Below, piece after piece: positions 11,922 through 23,719 of a stretch of DNA of 64,000 nt; position 1 is the first letter of the stretch; each line of letters opens with the position of its first letter. The translations under genes were made by a program, and so were the position numbers. Where the stretch lies: assembly GCA_030407085.1 (NCBI GenBank), contig CM059584.1, positions 801,501 to 865,500 of the forward strand, written 5' to 3'. The notes below the pieces were generated by a model. It was given only the letters and a program-made list of their open reading frames with translations. It was not told the DNA's origin and ran no database searches. The DNA is from Trichopria drosophilae (Eukaryota; Arthropoda; Insecta; Hymenoptera; Diapriidae).

Positions 11922-11950
11922 ATTATTATTATTATTATTATTATTATTTT
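11922..11950 (+). repeat. (ATT)n LINE tail
   Basis: About nine ATT units follow the AATAAA of the LINE fragment. The position immediately at its 3' end argues for a retrotransposition tail over an unrelated microsatellite. Confidence 0.8.
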
Positions 11951-12742
11951 AATTTTCTTTACAATTATCTACGTAAAACCTACCATATTGACCATCACTT
12001 TGAAAATAATTTCCATTCGATTTTAACATTGTTATCAGTTAGTTTAATAAAAATTAGAATATTATAACTATATATTATAAATAAATCATTAATTTATAAT
12101 TTATTATAATCTTTTAGTTCATAATATTTTGTATCCTTATTTACAGAAACATTTTCTTGTTTTTTAATTTCTTTAAACAGAATTCCGACCGGGGATTCAA
12201 CATTAACAGAAAGGTAATACTGTTGTTTATTTAACATATTCTCGTGATTTTTAGCAAAGAAACGAAATTAGAACTATTAACACCCGAAAAAGCAGACATA
12301 ATTTCGAACTAACGGATCCAAAGATCCAAAAACGGTTCGTTAAATTGTTTATACAAAACAAAATGTATTGTTTTACCCGTTTCCATCTGAACTGTTTCGT
12401 AATTTTCATGAAATGTTTAGAAATTTGGTTTCAGGAGCGTTTCAACTTTTCGTTTCTTTTCTTGCGGATGTTCGATATATCACCAACGATCTCCATTTCA
12501 AAGTCTTCGAGTTTCACTCTTATCTAGATTATTTACGTTATTTCCGTGTTCACATCGTTTATTATGCTACATGTCTTCAGATTGATACGTGTTCATTTCA
12601 GGAATAAAAATACAGTAATAGGATCTTAAAAAGAATAACTTTGATCAATTTCAATCGTTTTGAAGATCTGGAAATGGGATTTCTCACCCTGTGAAAATGA
12701 TTCTTTTCATGATAAAAACTAGCTTCATATGGAAGTAAGTAT
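11951..12742. other. AT-rich DNA without genes
   Basis: Two overlapping frames near 12345-12607 share composition with their surroundings and lack start or splice support. Nothing else seen. Confidence 0.35.
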
Positions 12743-12778
12743 TATAAAATCTGGTATAAAATCTGGTATAAAATCTCC
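12743..12778 (+). repeat. 12 bp tandem repeat, three units
   Basis: TATAAAATCTGG, TATAAAATCTGG, TATAAAATCTCC in direct tandem; only the last two bases differ in unit three. This looks like recent slippage. Confidence 0.9.
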
Positions 12779-12917
12779 AGAAAAGAGAAGTTTTTAATAA
12801 TCTTCTCTAATAACCTTAGTTGGTATCGTTAGATTCAAACGAAAATTGGAGACAATTTTTTAAAAATTTGTTTACGTTTAATCGAATCTAATCGTGTTAT
12901 TTATACCCGAAAAAAGA

Positions 12918-13024
12918 ATTTAGTAATATTGACTAAATATGTGGTTGCTGGTTAACTACTACACATTCAGTAAATTCAACTACATATTATCGTAACGAGC
13001 AACCTGATAGTTAGTCAGTATTAT
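12918..13024. mobile_element. Short hairpin MITE, about 107 bp
   Basis: AATATTGACTAA and GGTTGCTGGTTA on the left pair with GAGCAACC and TTAGTCAGTATTA on the right, giving about 27 bp imperfect inverted arms around a short AT-rich centre. No target duplication is certain. Confidence 0.5.
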
Positions 13025-13817
13025 GAAGTTTTGTTCATTTTTTTGTTAATAACAAGCCTTCAATATTATGCGAATTTAATTTTTTTAATTGATAGTGCGA
13101 GCTCTTTGTGGTGGCTATAACACCCATAAAATATACTTAAATTTGCCTCTGTACGTTTCTAAGGTATTCACTGTCAGATATTATTCCTTTCGAATAGACA
13201 CAGAAAATACTTTACAGAAGTCGTATCGCATAAAGTGAACACAATAATAGTTTAAAGTCCGTTATAAACTACTCCAAACATCCCATGACTTTAAATGCGA
13301 TTCCCACATTTTCATGATTATATCGCGAAACGTAGGTTGATTTTTTACTTACAGTAATTGATTTATTACACCCACGATTCACTAGTATATTTTCTTGTGT
13401 TAAGTGAAACTTCTTTATTGCTCATGAAAGCAATAATATATCACTTTATATTTATCATTCGGTAATTAAACATTGATGGAAAATAGTTACGTATAAAAAA
13501 ATAGACTAATAATAAATTTTAATACTATTATGTTATTAAAACAATTCTTCAATTTGTATTCATATACGATTAATAAACAACAATAGAAATTCCTTTCATT
13601 ATATAAGAGTAATATATTTCAAGTGACGGTTTTGTATTTACTCTGGAATAATAAGACTGATTTTTGTTTATTTTAATACTCTTAAGTATATTGAATCTTT
13701 AGGTCGCAGTTTGCTAGAAAATATTTGACAAAAAATGTTTTCACATATAAATCGAGGATGCAATGTTAATCAATTATATATAGTCGAATTACTTAATATT
13801 TAGCTATATATATTACC
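13025..13817. other. AT-rich DNA without genes
   Basis: Low-complexity AT sequence; no gene, RNA or bounded repeat is supported. Confidence 0.35.
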
Positions 13818-13920
13818 TTAGAACCTCACTAGTAAAGCTATCGGGACTGGGGTTAAATTTTTCTCTCACGCTAATGAACTGACAAATTTTTACGATTTCT
13901 CACAAATCTGAAAAGTTATT
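13818..13920 (+). mobile_element. Partial copy of the pogo-like MITE left end
   Basis: AGAACCTCACTAGT, GGGACTGGGGTT, TTTCTCTCACGCTAATGAACT and GACAAATTTTTACG match in order the left 100 bp of the element at 14816. The right end is missing or diverged. Confidence 0.6.
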
Positions 13921-14956
13921 AGTATTTTTTAAATTATTTAATGTAATTATATATAGTTTTCTATTTTAACCACTATAAAAAGAATAGGTCATTTAATAAA
14001 CTCATCAACTAGAGCTTCAGGTAAAATTTTATAATTGATTATTATTATTTTTATTATTAACTAAAAGATCACTGCGAGCAGTAGACGAAATTAATACATC
14101 GAATTATGCCAGTAAACATAATGAGGATCGGCGGGACTTACAATTCTCCATGTTCAAATTAGTTTGAAAGTAGTCATTATAGGGATTTTCAGGTTAATGA
14201 TGACAAATTTAAAGCGAATATAATATGACAGAAGAAAATTGCATTGTTTCTTCCTTGCACTTAATTTGTTACTGGTTTTTGAGACTAATCAAGATTCCGA
14301 GGTTAGTTTTTAAAAATATAAGATTGCGAATACAATAGGGCGACTGACATATTTCAAAAATAATTAAATTAATTGCCTGATTTTAGTTCAAGGATGAAAG
14401 AAACGATGACTGCAAATATGAAGTTCGATTTTCGAAACACGAACAAATTTAAGAAGATATCATAAGCATTCGATTTGTATTATTTAAATTAAAAATTCTG
14501 AAAAAAATATTTTCTGCTTTATAAATTATACTGAATTATATTTATATAACATAATTTGACTGACGTATTGTATCTTCCATTTTGGAGTCATATTGCATTG
14601 TTGAATTTTCACTCACGCCTGCAAGAATGATTTAGGCGTAGTACCATCCATATACCATCCTTTCCGCTTTTGTACCTCTTCTTTTGCTTTCTCACACAGA
14701 AAATAAATATATTATATTTTCGGCGAAAAATACAATAATGTGACATATATTCTCGCATATATTTTCTTCCAATTTTGTTTCCATGCGGATTCAGACGGCC
14801 AATGAATACAAATTACAGTAGAATCTCACACTAGTGAAACTGTTGAGACTGGGGTTCTTTCTTTCTCTCACACTAGTGAACTGACAAATTTTTACGGATT
14901 TGAAAAGTTATTGTTATATTCATTTCATAAGGTTTTAATTTTTGATCAATTTATAA

Positions 14957-15323
14957 ATTAATATATTCTTAAATAGTTTTGGTCTTTTTCGGTCACATAA
15001 ATAATACAGATTACAAATGGTTGAGTTTAATAAAAATTTAAAAATTAGTAGAGGGAAAAACAAACAAGGGTCAATAATGTGGAGGGTTTTTGTACTATTA
15101 ATAATAAATAAATATTTAGTGCACATAGCCTTGAAGAGGACTCAAATCAGAGTCGAAACGTTGCTGAATATTTATTTATTATTTATACTACAAAGACCCT
15201 ACAAATTATTGACCCTTTTTGTCTTTTTTCTCTTCTTCTAATTTTTATTAAACTCAACTATTTTTAATTTCAATTATTTATGACCGAAAAACACCAAAAC
15301 AATTTAAGAATATATTATTGTTA
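14957..15323. mobile_element. Palindromic element nested in the pogo-like MITE
   Basis: The left arm (AATATATTCTTAAATAG, GGTTGAGTTTAATAAAAATT, AAGGGTCAATAAT, AATAAATAAATATT) is mirrored by the right arm to 15323. The unpaired centre is a hammerhead-like motif. A related single arm with a degraded motif lies at 41835-42022. It is not homologous in its arms to 4229-5150 but has the same architecture. Confidence 0.65.
15131..15160 (+). ncRNA. Hammerhead-ribozyme-like motif, copy B
   Basis: TTGAAGA, G, stem GACTC (15139-15143), loop AAATCA, stem GAGTC (15150-15154), then GAAACG. The first base of the box is T where the hammerhead core needs C, so this copy is probably inactive if the model holds. 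It is nearly identical over 27 nt to copy C at 59045. Confidence 0.3.
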
Positions 15324-15633
15324 TATTCTTACAGTGTAGGGTAAATACATAAATACACATAGAACTATATGTTTGTGTACATATACACACAGACATATTA
15401 GTAAGCTGATACACTCGTTGATGCACAAATGCCAAAAGATTTTTTACTGACCAATACAATACTTGGTACAAAATTATTTACAACTATTATTTGTATTTTC
15501 TGGCGATTCACAAATTTTTCTACGAGAAATGGCATTTTCACATTATCCATCGCTAATACACCAAACGAGGTTCATACTAGGGAAAAGTGTTCACTTTAGT
15601 ACGAGAACTTCACTAGTGTGAGGTTCTATTGTA

Positions 15634-16430
15634 CACACAAAAAAATACTTAGTAGATTGTACATAGAACTTAAGTAAAATGTACCGAAAAAGTTCACTAT
15701 TTTTAATAAAAATAATTAAAAGAACAATCCTGATTTTCTGCAGTTTATCTGGAATTTATCTTTTAAATGCCTGATAAACGCCAATGATGTATTAAAGTCT
15801 TTTCCGAGTAAACGAATTCAGATAATTTTTATATGTAATATAACTGGTGTCAATTTTCTTGCGAGCGCTGTTATAGAATATCTAGCCTAGTTTTTCGTTA
15901 ATTTGTGATTAAATATCATTTAAAAACTTATTACTTAAAGGCTAGAGTACTATTTATTTATATTTTTTAATGAATTTTGCTTTTATATGACACTCGGTCA
16001 ATTTTATTTAACTAAGTTTGGCAAATCCTACTGATGACTTTTTCCGTGTAGATGAAAATCCCCAAGATTTCTACTAAGGTTTGAGCATAAACGGGTTAAA
16101 GTGATTTTGAAGTAAGAATCACTCTTCGATTTCGGTAATTAATGTCATTATTTTAAATTTGTAACAAATAAGATTTACACAATAATGTAGAAATGACATA
16201 TTCGGAAGTAAGCTTTGAATGAGTGCATTATGAATAATTCCAACGCACAAATGACAATTTTCTAAAGATTACGAAGATCGAATAGTTGGTATTTCCAATA
16301 TCTCCATAGGAAAGGCGGAATGGTTTGATTTACGATTACAAAGTCAGAGTAATTTAGCGCATATGAAAAAAAAGAGCAGCAATTCCAAGTGCAAAGGCAT
16401 AGTACACCCCGAGTAGAAAGTAAATTGAAA
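15634..16430. other. AT-rich DNA without genes
   Basis: No ORF, repeat boundary or RNA gene is supported. Confidence 0.35.
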
Positions 16431-17110
16431 CGAAATTGTACTCATTTATTATTAGCGCCAGTTTCGTAGCGCGCATTACGAAATGCAATCCCGGCATTAC
16501 TAAAATCGATTACGTAAATAAGTAGTACTACGTTACTTTATTACGTGTCGGAGGAGTTTTTTTATAATTGTATTTGCCGTCTTTCGTCACTTTTCGACCG
16601 AGTGGCCAGCAAGGAGCTTAGGCCTTATCGCCGACGACTCATCAAAGGCGGATGTCTTGCAACCCGCGGCAGTTCCGACCCTTTCCCGTCATTGTATGGA
16701 AATTCCCCAGGTCCGAAATCACGGCATTTTCGCCGTTTTCTTCAAGATGATGAGGAACTTTACGTTTTCTCGCTCGGAAACGGTTTCACTCCTTCTTTTG
16801 ATCATAATTAATTGTCCGTGACAACGAGAAAGGATTCGGAGCGATTACGAGGAACGGCATTGTTCCATGCCCAGAGAGCACCTGGATCGATCAAAACCGA
16901 TATGCGAGGATGTAATTCTGATTTAAGAATGAACGAAAGTGTTTTTTTTTTACTGCAGTCCGTCGTAATATCTTCGCTAAGTCGCATCGATGCAGAATTG
17001 CGCTATGGACTGAAATTCGTGAAAATGGATTTGGGAAAGTTTTTTATATTTTGGTTCAGTTGCTGAACCGAATTTCAGTGGATTTTGCAATGTCCGTGGA
17101 CATGCATCGT
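16431..17110. other. CpG-containing single-copy block
   Basis: CG-rich relative to its flanks, with frequent TTACG/CGTAA words near 16440-16540. Two frames (16545-16811 and 16812-17066, +) abut but lack splice sites and codon bias; they are likely by-products of raised G+C. Possibly a regulatory element. Confidence 0.35.
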
Positions 17111-18520
17111 CTGTTTTATTTGTGCTTATGGCATCCTTTTTTCAATGAATCATTTTATGAACCAACTTTTTCATAATAGCACCGACATTATCTTTCTTTT
17201 GCTTTAATGGTGATGTCGATTTTTTATTTCATTTTTTCAATTTTTTTAATGAGTAAAAATCAAAGAATCTGAGTTGCTTAAGACATAAATTATCCATACA
17301 AAAAAGCTATTTCAAAAACTAATTAAGCAGAATTTTTTAATTTTGTTTATAAATGTCCGCTTAAATTATACCGTCAAGTATCAATTTCAAAAACTGTTGA
17401 GGGGGACCAATTTTTTGAAGAATTGATTTATTTGAAGTTCATCAAACTATTAAATATACAACTAAGATTTAATAAAATAATTTCATATAATAAACATTCA
17501 TTAAACATAAATATTAATGATAATTTAATTAAATAATCCGAGTTTCGAAAATTCTACAAATAATTAAAAATTGGTGATTTATGCTAGCAAAAAAAAGGAA
17601 ATCTTTGGTTTTACTATTTAAATAGTAGTCTTTTGGCTACTTAATTTAGCGAGATATTTAAATCAAAATCATTAGAGCAAAAATCAAGTTCATTATTATT
17701 TTTTATAACTGTAAAATAATTGTGTTATTCATATGCTTTGATAATAACTATTTGCTTCGCATCTAGTTAATATAGTTCATTAAGAGAGTTCAATCGTAAT
17801 GAAACACAGAACAGATTTTGAAAAAACCGTTATCTTATTATTGTTGACCACACGGAAAAGAGTTAGTTACCGAATTTTCCAATAGAAAGTTTATAATTGG
17901 GTTTTAATTCAGAACAACATGGATGATAAGTTCATACTCAATTAGGTTATGATTAGATAGTAGTCCATATTACACGACTAAGATGCATCGTCACTATGAA
18001 AACTCATTTTACATTCTGGAGCAATTTATTTTCTTTTAAAATTAAAAGTTGATGAAATTACTTTCTTCAATAATCATGTTAGAGTTAATGAATCTATCCT
18101 CGAAATATTAATTGATATGTAGAATCCCAAGATTACTTTTACAAATATTGAAAGGAAATGAAATAATTAATATAGAAAAGAAAGTAATTAATGAAACGTT
18201 TGAATATTATATGAGTTCACATTTTCTCGTCTTTCGCGTATATTAATGGTACAAGATTTTTTTTGACATAACATCAACGTTGAAAAATTATTTATATAAA
18301 AATCGGCAGCAAATGGTACTATATGTTTTTAAGGTCGCTCTGTAAGATTCCATGCTCAAGAATTGCTTATTTGGAAACAAACATTTGTTTCAAAATGTTC
18401 AATTCTATACATAATCTATACATGGATCATTATGTATAAATTATTTATAATTTATTCATAATTTTTTTACTTGGGAAAACTCAATATTTGGAGTTTTTTG
18501 GAATTGGCGATTGCGAAGAC
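17111..18520. other. AT-rich DNA without genes
   Basis: Nothing beyond AT-rich low-complexity sequence is seen. Confidence 0.35.
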
Positions 18521-20889
18521 GTTTAAGTTTTTACGAAATCCAAAATGGTTGATTTACCTTCGCGGATGAAAATCTGAAACTTTTTTAGTTGGAAGATTAG
18601 TAACCCATTCGCGGTTTCGAAAATAGAAAATGGTCAATACAGCATGATTAGCAAACATATTTTAGTCGCCAATTTAATAAGTCAGCCGACTCTCACCGCA
18701 CCGATGTATTTTTTTCATATGTTATTTATTTGTGTTGTTTATTTGAATTTTATTTATTTTTATTAACAATTTTAATGCCCTGTCTGGCATAATAATGCGT
18801 CATTTTGGATTTTGAGAAACTTTGCCGTGAAGAAGCCCCACAAGGGATCGAAACGCAGAACAATACACGATATTTAAAAAAAATTGGATTTTTATTTTAC
18901 CAACTTCCCAACTAAATAACCGATGAAATGACGCAATTAGAAATTTTTTGAGAAACATCAAATGGATTCGCAATCAACAACCCCAACATCGACTTTCATA
19001 CATTTTGGGATAAGATTTGAATATTTTCTGCCCGTCAACAAAATGTTTGTGCAACAATCACAATTTTGTAGTCGCCATTTTGAATTCATGGTATGTACTA
19101 ATGTACATTATGAAACTTTAACATATTTGTACGATTTTGGGGCCTTTTTGTTACTTTTAAGTAATGTTTTCGGTATGAAATTGTGATTCTCAAAAGTCGA
19201 TTGTGTATTTTTTTTCACGAACACCACCACAATAGGTTTTGCTAGAAGAAATATGCAAATTTTGAACATGTGATCTGGAAGAGCGACCCTAAACATATAA
19301 TATCACTTGCTGCCCTTGCACAAAATGTTTTTCTATGGTTGATGCTTCGTCAACATAAGACTAAATTTCACAGGTTTCGGGTGTTAAAGGGGTCACAAAA
19401 TAGTTCAGAATAGAATTAACGGCATATTGTTAATTAATTCACAATTTGAAAAGTAACTGTATTTACAAATCATTTGTATTGAATAGACTTGGTAAATAAT
19501 GAGTATTTTACAAATGCCAGGAAAGAATGGGCAGCAAAAATTTTAGAACTTAAGGAAAATATTTTTTATAAATTTTTCTATACAAGTATACGTTTTTAAT
19601 TATATTTGTGAATTATACACAATATCACAAAATGAATTTGAGTTTTGATGAGTGATTTTTATAGGTAAGAAAACTTGATTTTTATAAACTTTTCGGTATT
19701 CAACTAAAAAAATATCAAATGTTAATATTTACCGTACTCTATATAATGAAATGTGAATCGTTTGAATTCATGAGTGAATTTTGTTCAAAAGAGTGGACAT
19801 TTTTTTTAATGAACTAATGTCAGTGAATGAAATTTAGAGAGAAGATAAAAATGTTTTGTAATTTATATGATCTATTTCAAATTTTTGTTATTTCCACAAA
19901 GGTATTGAAAAAAAGGAATTATTTGTCAAATTATTTTAAAAAATGATAAAAGACATATTTAGTATACGTGAACCAAATTTAGTTTTAAAACGACGAGGGA
20001 GTTAAGTTATGGTCTTTAAGAATCAATAAGCATCGCAAGAAGTGTATGAGTTAAAAATAATACTACTTAGACTATCTTTACATGCAGAAAAGGTGCTTCA
20101 AATTACTGCCCAGACGAAAATCGACAAGTCAACTTCAAAAATATACTCCAAGAAACGTCCGTTTGCTTTCGAATCTTTATTTTTTAATTATTTTAAAAAT
20201 TTTTACTATTTATGGAAATATATCAGATTTATAAAAGATCATGTTATCTTTTTTTACATTATTTTTAAGTTTTAAAAAGGATAATCAATTAGAATCAAAA
20301 TTTCGAAACAGCAACAAAATGTTTGAACATTTTTTTTCTTGAAAACTACAATTTAGAAAAAAAATTTCCTTAGAACAAAAATGTCATAAAGTTGATTAAT
20401 GAATTTCATTTTTCATTTTCAATTAGATTTTTTAATTGATTTTTTCGAAATTTCGATTTTTTTAAAAGACGTAAATTGTAACAATACATTCTGAAAAAAA
20501 TCGAAGGTATTCTTGGACTCATTCAAAAACATACTTCTTCTTAGAAAATGTTCTGTAAAGTGGGTAGTTTGGAAGAAAAAAATGTTTAACTTATTAAAAG
20601 CATTGTCGATGTCGTGGCCATTTTGAATCTGACATCGTAAATTCCAAAAATTTACCAATGTATCTTTCAAGTGCATGCTTCGAATGCAGACTAGCTCATT
20701 CAAAAAAAGATATTGTATCAACAAATTTGAAAAAAATATGTTTTTATACTGTACTATTTACGTCAAAATCATGCATACATTTCCATTTTTTTTTTGTAAA
20801 TTTTCTCACCACCATTCGTAAGAGCGGATCGAAAATGGTAGAACCTGCTAGGTTTGGTTTTTTGAAATTTATTTCATGTTGATATATTA
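18521..20889. repeat. Degraded dispersed-repeat tract
   Basis: Scattered fragments of the AAAATGG/CCATTTTGAA repeat family occur near 18540, 18625, 19072, 20615 and 20833, among AT-rich filler. A degraded hammerhead-like motif is at 18827-18855. No gene is supported; the short frames do not continue through any splice signals. Confidence 0.4.
18827..18855 (+). ncRNA. Degraded hammerhead-like motif, copy E
   Basis: GTGAAGAAG, CCC-ACAA-GGG stem-loop, ATC, then GAAACG. The overall layout matches the better copies, but the first base is G and the stem is shorter and offset. Confidence 0.2.
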
Positions 20890-20932
20890 AGCGTTGAATA
20901 TGGAGTAACTTTTCTGTGCATTTGGGATTTAA
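20890..20932 (+). mobile_element. Right end of a TTAA-family element
   Basis: ATGGAGTAACTTTTCTGTGC, ending at TTAA 20929-20932, aligns with the end at about 46762-46795 (TTTGGAGTAAGATTTCTGTG ... GGGTTAA). It marks the terminus of a dispersed-repeat element immediately left of the next one. Confidence 0.45.
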
Positions 20933-21778
20933 CCCTTTCAGAATCTTTCAATAAAATTTTGATAAAATGAACCGCAAAAAAGTTATACACGTTTTTTAAA
21001 AAAAAACATGTTTTTTACATTTTCTTTTTTTATTAAAACATCACTTTCACCACAAAATGGCGTTATGAAACATGTCTATAGTGAAAATATCGCTTCCGTG
21101 GACCCTCAGGATTAATATATACCCTGCGCGAATTTGTATTCAAGATGGCGTCTTCCAAAATGACGTCTGGAAGCTCAAAATTCCTTTTAAAACTTAAAAA
21201 TTTTTTTTCTTAAAAACTATTGACTTAACAGAAAATTGTATAAGAACAATAATGCTATGAAATGAGTTAAAGAATGCTCTCAAATTTAATCAGAATGAAT
21301 TGATATACTTTTTGATTTGAGAGCATTCTTTAACTTATTACAATACATTATTGTTCCTAGAAAATGTTCTGTTAAGTCGATAGTTTTCAAGAAAAAAAGT
21401 TTTAAAAGAAATTTGGAGCTTCCAGGCGCCATTTGGGAAGACGCCATCTTGAAATATAAATTGGCGCACGGTACATTTTAATCCTGAGGGTTCGCGGACG
21501 CGATATTTTCACCATAGTCATGTTTCCTAAAGCCATTTCATGGTGAAAGTGATGTTTTAATAACAAAGAACATGTTAAAAACCATGTTTTTTAAAAAAAA
21601 AACTTGTATAACTTTTTTGCGGTTCATTTTTTCAAAATTTTATTGAAAGATCCTGAAAGAGGATGAAATCTTATGTTAGAAACCGTGGAGATGAAATTTT
21701 TCCAAAGGCGTTTATTTACAAATTAAAGACGTTGAAATCGGTGTTGAAAATATGTCCCTCCCGTCCTTAAAGGGTTAA
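20929..21778. mobile_element. TTAA element carrying a 730 bp palindrome
   Basis: TTAA (20929-20932) plus CCCTTTCAG opens the element and AAAGGG plus TTAA (21775-21778) closes it; the body is 20933-21774. The arms 20933-21662 are strongly palindromic about 21297: ATCTTTCAATAAAATTTTG, TTTTTTGCGGTTCAT, CACTTTCACCA, GACCCTCAGGATTAA and GAGAGCATTCTTTAA all have inverted partners. The right 112 bp are outside the symmetry, so the true boundary could instead be 21662. No transposase. Confidence 0.7.
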
Positions 21779-21814
21779 TGGGCTAATTTAGGTGCGGGTC
21801 GAAACCCAACAAAT

Positions 21815-21859
21815 CAAAAAGCCGACAGTCGAAAAGCCGGCAGTCAAAAAGCCGACACA
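21815..21859 (+). repeat. 15 bp tandem repeat, three units
   Basis: CAAAAAGCCGACAGT, CGAAAAGCCGGCAGT, CAAAAAGCCGACACA. Related words occur in the hairpin element at 61258-61423, so it may be a piece of that family. Confidence 0.8.
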
Positions 21860-22019
21860 TAAAAAAATAGATACATCAACAGTCATTTTTTGAAGCATCG
21901 GTTTTTTACTCTTACCCTCTAATTTTTGCAACATTTTCTGGTGCAAACCAAAATTTAAAGCTACTACTAAACGCATCAAACTGCTTGTAAACAAACCAGT
22001 CACATGATGGCAGACAGGT

Positions 22020-22530
22020 GCGAAAGCTGATTTAATTGTCCTCCGGGTATTTTAAACGTTCTTTTGTCAGCTGGCCGTTTCAAGGTGCGTTCTGTACGCG
22101 TGTCCACGATCGAATTCTTCATCCGAAGGGTCACGGAAACGTTCAGTTTCCCGCAGAAATGCCCTATGCCGGATGGGTTCACGCGTGGTTGCTCAGCCTG
22201 AACCATCGTCCACCATATCTACTAACCGGTGACGTCACTCACCGCTACGGTCACTGCCTGAATTATTCAGGTTCCCTCGAATCGCAAAAAAAATTTATAC
22301 TAGATTTCAGGTCTCGTATGTCACTCAGTGCCCCTTCCATTGTTCCCAGCAATTTCTATTGTTTAGGCCGATATTTGACAAAATCTATGAATTTTGTGAT
22401 GGGAATACAAATAAGACTGATGCGCCATTGTTTCCTATTCTGGCGAACGAGATCAATTAGAAATTCAGATAGAAAGATGCTATTTTACAGATATTCGTGG
22501 CGACTATATGAATTTGATCCTTAATTCTCA
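22020..22530. other. CpG-containing single-copy block
   Basis: An island of mixed composition between two repeat tracts. A 162-codon plus-strand frame (22036-22524) spans it, but only its 22160-22230 part has coding-like third positions, preceded by an acceptor-like TTTCCCGCAG at 22149-22158. No good donor follows, so I do not call an exon. It contains a palindromic CRE. Confidence 0.35.
22230..22237. promoter_or_regulatory. Consensus CRE (TGACGTCA)
   Basis: A perfect palindromic TGACGTCA, the binding site of CREB/ATF bZIP dimers (established), within a single-copy block and inside the larger near-palindrome CGGTGACGTCACTCACCG. Use in vivo is unknown. Confidence 0.4.
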
Positions 22531-22854
22531 GGCTAGTTTTCGGATTCTATTGATTTCGATGTTGTTATAGGACCAAAAAATACCTTCTGTGTTTTCGGCT
22601 ATGATTTATGAGATTTAGACTTCTTCAAAAGTACCATGTGCATATAAAATTTCATTCCATCTAGTTTTAGAATTTATACACTTACATACCGAAGAAGTAT
22701 TTACTGTACGGGTAGTTCTACGAACGAAGTAGATGAAGCTAATTTTGGCAAGTTTCAACAAGTGGGTTAAGTTGAAGTTCATAACACTATCTAAGCTGAA
22801 AGTGCCCGGACAAAAATTAATAATTATAAAGTCTTAAGACATGTATGAGCTATA

Positions 22855-23640
22855 GTCCAAGAGGCGAAAACAAATAATGGTGGACGTATCTTTAAAAATC
22901 ACTTGACATTCATTAGAAACTTCGTACTTGCGGGTTGCTAATTACAAATCGGAAATCAGCTTCTAAAGATTCAAAATGGCGATCTAATATGGCGGACGAA
23001 TTTTTAAAAACCACTGGACATTCACTAGAAACTAATTAATAGCGGGTTTCGTGGGTTGCTGGTAACGAATATGAAGTCAGTTTTTATAAATTCAAAATAG
23101 TGATCCAATCTGGCGTATAAATTTGTTATTTATTTAATTATTTTAATAAAATTATTTATAATTTATTAAAAATTATTATAATAATATTATTTATTTAAAA
23201 ATAACTTGTGATCCACTGAAAAATACTTACATAGGGGCTTTCAAGATCGCTGATTACGAATGTCGTTACGAGTTACTATTACAAATCAGATGTATCTTTT
23301 TTAATATTTAGATCTAATATGGATCCAATTATGGCGGAAATGTGGTAAACTTTTATATTTAAAAGGAGTCGAGAATGATGGTTTTATGGATCTGGAACAT
23401 AAGTTGACCAACAATAGTCGTTTTTACCTCTAATAGTGCTGTTCTTTGTACAGTTTGGTGATGGTGTAAAAATGTTATACTTTTAATGTTTGTGAATGGC
23501 AGTGGTCCTTCTCAGGAACTGAAGACAACTGAATTCCAACGAATAGTGTGTAATTTTTAAAAATTGGTCCGCCATATTCGATCCACCATTTTGAATTCGA
23601 AACAAAGACCCCGGAAACAAGTAATTTCCATTGAATCTAC
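22855..23640. repeat. About 118 bp tandem/dispersed repeat units, both orientations
   Basis: Units share CAAAATGGCG, TCTAATATGGCGGACG, AAAAACCACTGGACATTCA and GGGTTGCTAATTACAAAT; successive starts near 22855, 22970 and 23089 are about 117-119 bp apart. A further core lies at about 23310, and an inverted one at 23568-23600 (CCGCCATATTCGATCC). The same core recurs elsewhere in the window. Confidence 0.65.
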
Positions 23641-23719
23641 GATCATTTTTAAAAATTCGGACAGTCAACAAATTTAAACAGAAGTTTTGGTATATTAACA
23701 ATAAGACAAAGTTTTCTCG

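Larger units (their letters stand above)
11520..11950 (+). mobile_element. 5'-truncated LINE (non-LTR retrotransposon) 3' end
   Basis: Seen in order: the carboxy end of a reverse-transcriptase-type ORF, a stop at 11650, a roughly 270 bp untranslated tail including GCTCGCCCTTTGGC, an AATAAA at about 11911, and a terminal (ATT)n run. That order and a simple-repeat tail are typical of Jockey/CR1/L2-like LINEs (established). The element is severely truncated and cannot be autonomous. Confidence 0.7.
14814..15633. mobile_element. Pogo/Tigger-like MITE with TA target sites
   Basis: Seen: a 23 bp terminal inverted repeat, CAGTAGAATCTCACACTAGT at 14816 and an inverted CAATAGAACCTCACACTAGT ending at 15631, two mismatches, each bordered by TA. 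CAGT-GAACCTC-type ends with TA duplication are typical of pogo/Tigger-like Tc1-mariner elements (established). A second CTCACACTAGTGAAC occurs subterminally at about 14871. The interior is largely occupied by another palindrome (14957-15323). No transposase. Confidence 0.7.

Noticed and set aside
22036..22524. 162-codon plus-strand ORF, the longest in the window
   Set aside because: It mixes a CpG-rich part with AT-rich sequence, codon use is inconsistent, no domain is recognisable and no donor supports an exon.
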